This document shows positions 17,296-19,382 of a stretch of 19,382 nt of DNA, piece after piece (position 1 is the first letter of the stretch; each line of letters opens with the position of its first letter). Location of the stretch: positions 1-19,382 of the forward strand of contig JBJECY010000016.1 of assembly GCA_051871515.1 (NCBI GenBank), written 5' to 3'. The notes below the pieces were generated by a model that did not search any database, was not told the DNA's origin, and worked only from the letters and a program-made list of their open reading frames with translations. This DNA is from SFTJ01 sp051871515 (GTDB lineage: Bacteria > Bacteroidota > Bacteroidia > Bacteroidales > Muribaculaceae). Position numbers and translations under genes: made by a program.

Positions 17296-19173
17296 ATGAA
17301 TCATTTTAAGAAATTAGCCTTGATGGCAGCTGCCGCCGTGAGTGTGGCGGCGTCGGGCACAACGCTCACCAGCCCAAGTGGCAACCTCAGCGCCGAGCTG
17401 TCGCCCATTGGACAATGCATTGGCATTGAGCTGAAGCAACAGGGCAAGCCGCTCATGCAGGTGCAGGCGTTGCAGTTTGAATTTAAGCGCCCGGGCGTGA
17501 TTGTGGGCGATTACAAGGTGGTTGACACCGCCCAAAGCACTCACAACGAGCAGTGGAACACCGTTTACGGTGAGCAGGCTGTGGTGACCGACCGCTATAA
17601 CGCACTCACCATCGCCGTTGAGTCGGCTGGTAATGCCAAGCAGATGTGGATTGACGTGCGCCTCTACGATGAGGGCTTGGCTTTTCGTTATCGGTTTGAC
17701 AGCACCGACTTCTGGCACCAGACGGTTAATGCCGAGCTTACCCGCTTTATGCTGCCTGCTGATGCCGTGACTTGGGCCACCGACCGCGCTCAGGGCATGT
17801 ATCAGCGCACCACGGTGGGCGAGCTAAAGGGCGAGGCCGACCGTCCGCAGGTGGTGCAGCTTGCCCCCGATAGCTATGTGGCTATTGGCGAAGCCGCGTT
17901 GGTCAATTTCTCGCGTATGAAGCTGAAAAGCGCTGCCGGCGGCTTGCAGTCGGCGCTCAGCGGTGCCGTGCAGCTGCACACTGCCGGATATGAGTCGCCG
18001 TGGCGATATGTGATGGTAGGCTCGTCGCCCTCCCGTCTGGCGCAGCAAAACTATTTGTTGCTCAACCTCAACGAGCCTTGCCGCATTGCCGACACAAGTT
18101 GGATTAAGCCCGGGCGCGTGATTCGCGAGGTCACCCTCACCACCGAGGGCGGCATGGCATGCGTAGATTTTGCTGCCGCTCACGGCATTGAATATGTTGA
18201 ATATGACGCCGGATGGTACGGCCCCGAGAACGACCACGCTTCTGATGCCACCACCGTTACCGTTGACCCAGCCCGCTCAAAGGGCGTGCTGCACCTTCAC
18301 AAAGTGATTGACTATGCTAAGAGCAAGGGCGTGGGCATAATTCTCTACGTCAACCAAAAGGCGCTCACCAATCAGCTCGACGAGATATTGCCGCTGTTTG
18401 AGCAATGGGGCGTGAAAGGTGTGAAATACGGCTTCGTTGATGTGGGCGACCAATACGCCACCTCGTGGCTACATCATGCCGTGCGCAAGGCTGCCAAATA
18501 TCACCTTATGGTGGATATTCACGACGAATACCGCCCCACCGGCTACTCGCGCACCTATCCCAACCTCATCACCCAAGAGGGCATACGAGGCGACGAGGAG
18601 AGCCCATCGTTGCAGCACTCCATTCTCACGCTCTACAACCGCATGCTGTGCGGAGCCGGCGACAACACCAACTGCTATTTCTCGGAACGCGTGACCGAGA
18701 AAATGAGCGGACGCGCCGCCCAGCTTGCCAAGTTGGTGAGCCTCTACAGCCCGTGGCAATTCATCTATTGGTACGACCGGCCCGAAGCCTCGCCGCGCAA
18801 CATGGGCGGTGCCGGCTCGGTGCAACCCATCATCAAGGAGGACAACGTGACCGCGTTCTACACCTCGGTGCCCACCGTTTGGCAACAAACGCTGCACCTT
18901 GAGGGCGAGATGGAGCAATACTCGGTGGTGGCTCGCCGTTCGGGCGAAAAATGGTATGTGGCAGTGATGAATGTAGGCCCCGAGCGCACCATCACGGTGC
19001 CCCTGAGCCAACTGGGCATCACCGGCAAATGCAGCGCCGAGCTCTATCATCAAGCTTCGCCCAAACGACCGCAAGAGGTGAACATAAAACGCCTGAAAGC
19101 CACAAAAGACGGTACCATCACATTCACCGTAGGAACATCAACAGGCGCCGTGCTGCACCTGAACCCCCTGTAA
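17296..19173 (+). CDS. GH97 alpha-glycosidase with atypical active-site residues
   Basis: The ATG at 17296 is preferred over an in-frame TTG nine bases upstream, because it begins the signal peptide MNHFKKLALMAAAAVSVAA directly. The 625-aa product shows the GH97 layout: N-terminal beta-sandwich (about 25-270), TIM barrel (about 275-530) and C-terminal beta domain. GH97 enzymes release alpha-linked glucose or galactose. TYPNLITQEGIRGDEES carries Glu428 and Glu434, six apart as are the SusB calcium ligand Glu526 and general acid Glu532. At the site of the retaining-type nucleophile Asp (VKVDF) this protein has Gly379 (VKYGF). Eighteen residues before Glu428, where SusB has its base Glu508, lies Asp410 followed by Glu411. 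These alignments are from memory. An inverting mechanism is likely. Only 52 bp separate it from GH20, without a promoter or terminator. The repeat array begins 54 bp after its stop. Confidence 0.93.
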   Translation: MNHFKKLALMAAAAVSVAASGTTLTSPSGNLSAELSPIGQCIGIELKQQGKPLMQVQALQFEFKRPGVIVGDYKVVDTAQSTHNEQWNTVYGEQAVVTDRYNALTIAVESAGNAKQMWIDVRLYDEGLAFRYRFDSTDFWHQTVNAELTRFMLPADAVTWATDRAQGMYQRTTVGELKGEADRPQVVQLAPDSYVAIGEAALVNFSRMKLKSAAGGLQSALSGAVQLHTAGYESPWRYVMVGSSPSRLAQQNYLLLNLNEPCRIADTSWIKPGRVIREVTLTTEGGMACVDFAAAHGIEYVEYDAGWYGPENDHASDATTVTVDPARSKGVLHLHKVIDYAKSKGVGIILYVNQKALTNQLDEILPLFEQWGVKGVKYGFVDVGDQYATSWLHHAVRKAAKYHLMVDIHDEYRPTGYSRTYPNLITQEGIRGDEESPSLQHSILTLYNRMLCGAGDNTNCYFSERVTEKMSGRAAQLAKLVSLYSPWQFIYWYDRPEASPRNMGGAGSVQPIIKEDNVTAFYTSVPTVWQQTLHLEGEMEQYSVVARRSGEKWYVAVMNVGPERTITVPLSQLGITGKCSAELYHQASPKRPQEVNIKRLKATKDGTITFTVGTSTGAVLHLNPL

Positions 19174-19227
19174 TCACACAGATACAATCAATTTACCGCG
19201 CGCCCCTTCAACCCTCGCACAACCAAG

Positions 19228-19382
19228 GCCGTAGGGGCGTGTTGCATACGCCCGTTACCCGAAAAAATGTGATGCCACGCCGTAGGGGCGTATAGCAATA
19301 CGCCCGTTTTCCGATAAAAATATGATTCCATGCCGTAGGGGCGTATAGCAATACGCCCGGCGACCGAAATCAGGGATGATGC
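19228..19382. repeat. Tandem array of palindromic repeats, about 52 bp per unit, running off the right edge
   Basis: Three copies of a 27-28 nt element (19228-19254, 19279-19306, 19332-19359) share GCCGTAGGGGCGT at the left and ATACGCCCG at the right. Copies 2 and 3 are identical and fold as GGGCGTAT-AGCA-ATACGCCC, an 8-bp perfect stem; copy 1 has GTGTTGCAT in the middle and pairs less perfectly. Starts are 51 and 53 bp apart. The 24-25 nt linkers are themselves related (CCGA, A-rich run, TGAT, CC). The last bases of the window (ACCGAAAT...ATGATGC) match a linker, so another copy probably follows. Similar extragenic palindromes occur in many gut Bacteroidales. The first stem may also end transcription after GH97. 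Confidence 0.85.

Noticed and set aside
19228..19382. CRISPR-like pattern: 27-28 nt repeats separated by 24-25 nt
   Set aside because: The linkers resemble each other instead of being unique spacers, the first repeat diverges in its centre, and no cas gene is present. It fits an extragenic palindrome array better.

Overview
The window comes from a member of the Bacteroidetes, most likely order Bacteroidales and probably a gut commensal. The evidence is an adjacent SusC/SusD pair, secreted glycosidases of families GH2, GH20 and GH97, Bacteroidetes-type -7 promoter boxes (TAnnTTTG) before several genes, and no clear Shine-Dalgarno sequences before the starts. I cannot name the genus. The content is a polysaccharide utilization locus (PUL), or the main part of one.

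Layout. 1-1724 (+): 3' part of a GH2 glycosidase, cut by the left edge and followed by a strong hairpin terminator. 2048-4309 (+): a 753-aa lipoprotein I cannot place in a named family; it looks like an uncharacterised TIM-barrel glycosidase. It has its own promoter-like box and shares a bidirectional terminator with the next gene. 4398-6854 (-): a secreted S9 (DPP-IV-like) peptidase. 6855-7845: a 991-bp AT-rich divergent intergenic region with promoter-like boxes, a 10-bp inverted repeat and five copies of AAATGTGA. 7846-12938 (+): susC-susD transport pair. 12974-13027: terminator. 13079-15577 (+): a secreted metallophosphoesterase fused to a PQQ-type beta-propeller, with its own promoter box. 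15678-17243 (+): GH20 beta-N-acetylhexosaminidase. 17296-19173 (+): GH97 alpha-glycosidase with an unusual set of active-site residues. 19228 to the right edge: a short tandem array of palindromic repeats that probably continues beyond the window.

How it may work (inference). The SusD lipoprotein captures an oligosaccharide at the cell surface and SusC imports it. GH20 removes terminal beta-GlcNAc/GalNAc, GH97 an alpha-linked sugar, and GH2 a beta-linked sugar (galactose or glucuronic acid). The 753-aa lipoprotein may supply another activity. The phosphoesterase-propeller suggests a phosphorylated or otherwise decorated substrate, and the S9 peptidase could process peptides freed from a glycoprotein. 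The mix suits a host glycoconjugate such as a mucin- or N-glycan-like material better than a simple plant polymer, but the substrate is not proven by sequence. No local regulator (hybrid two-component system, ECF sigma/anti-sigma pair or SusR-like protein) and no SusE/SusF-type glycan-binding protein lies inside the window.
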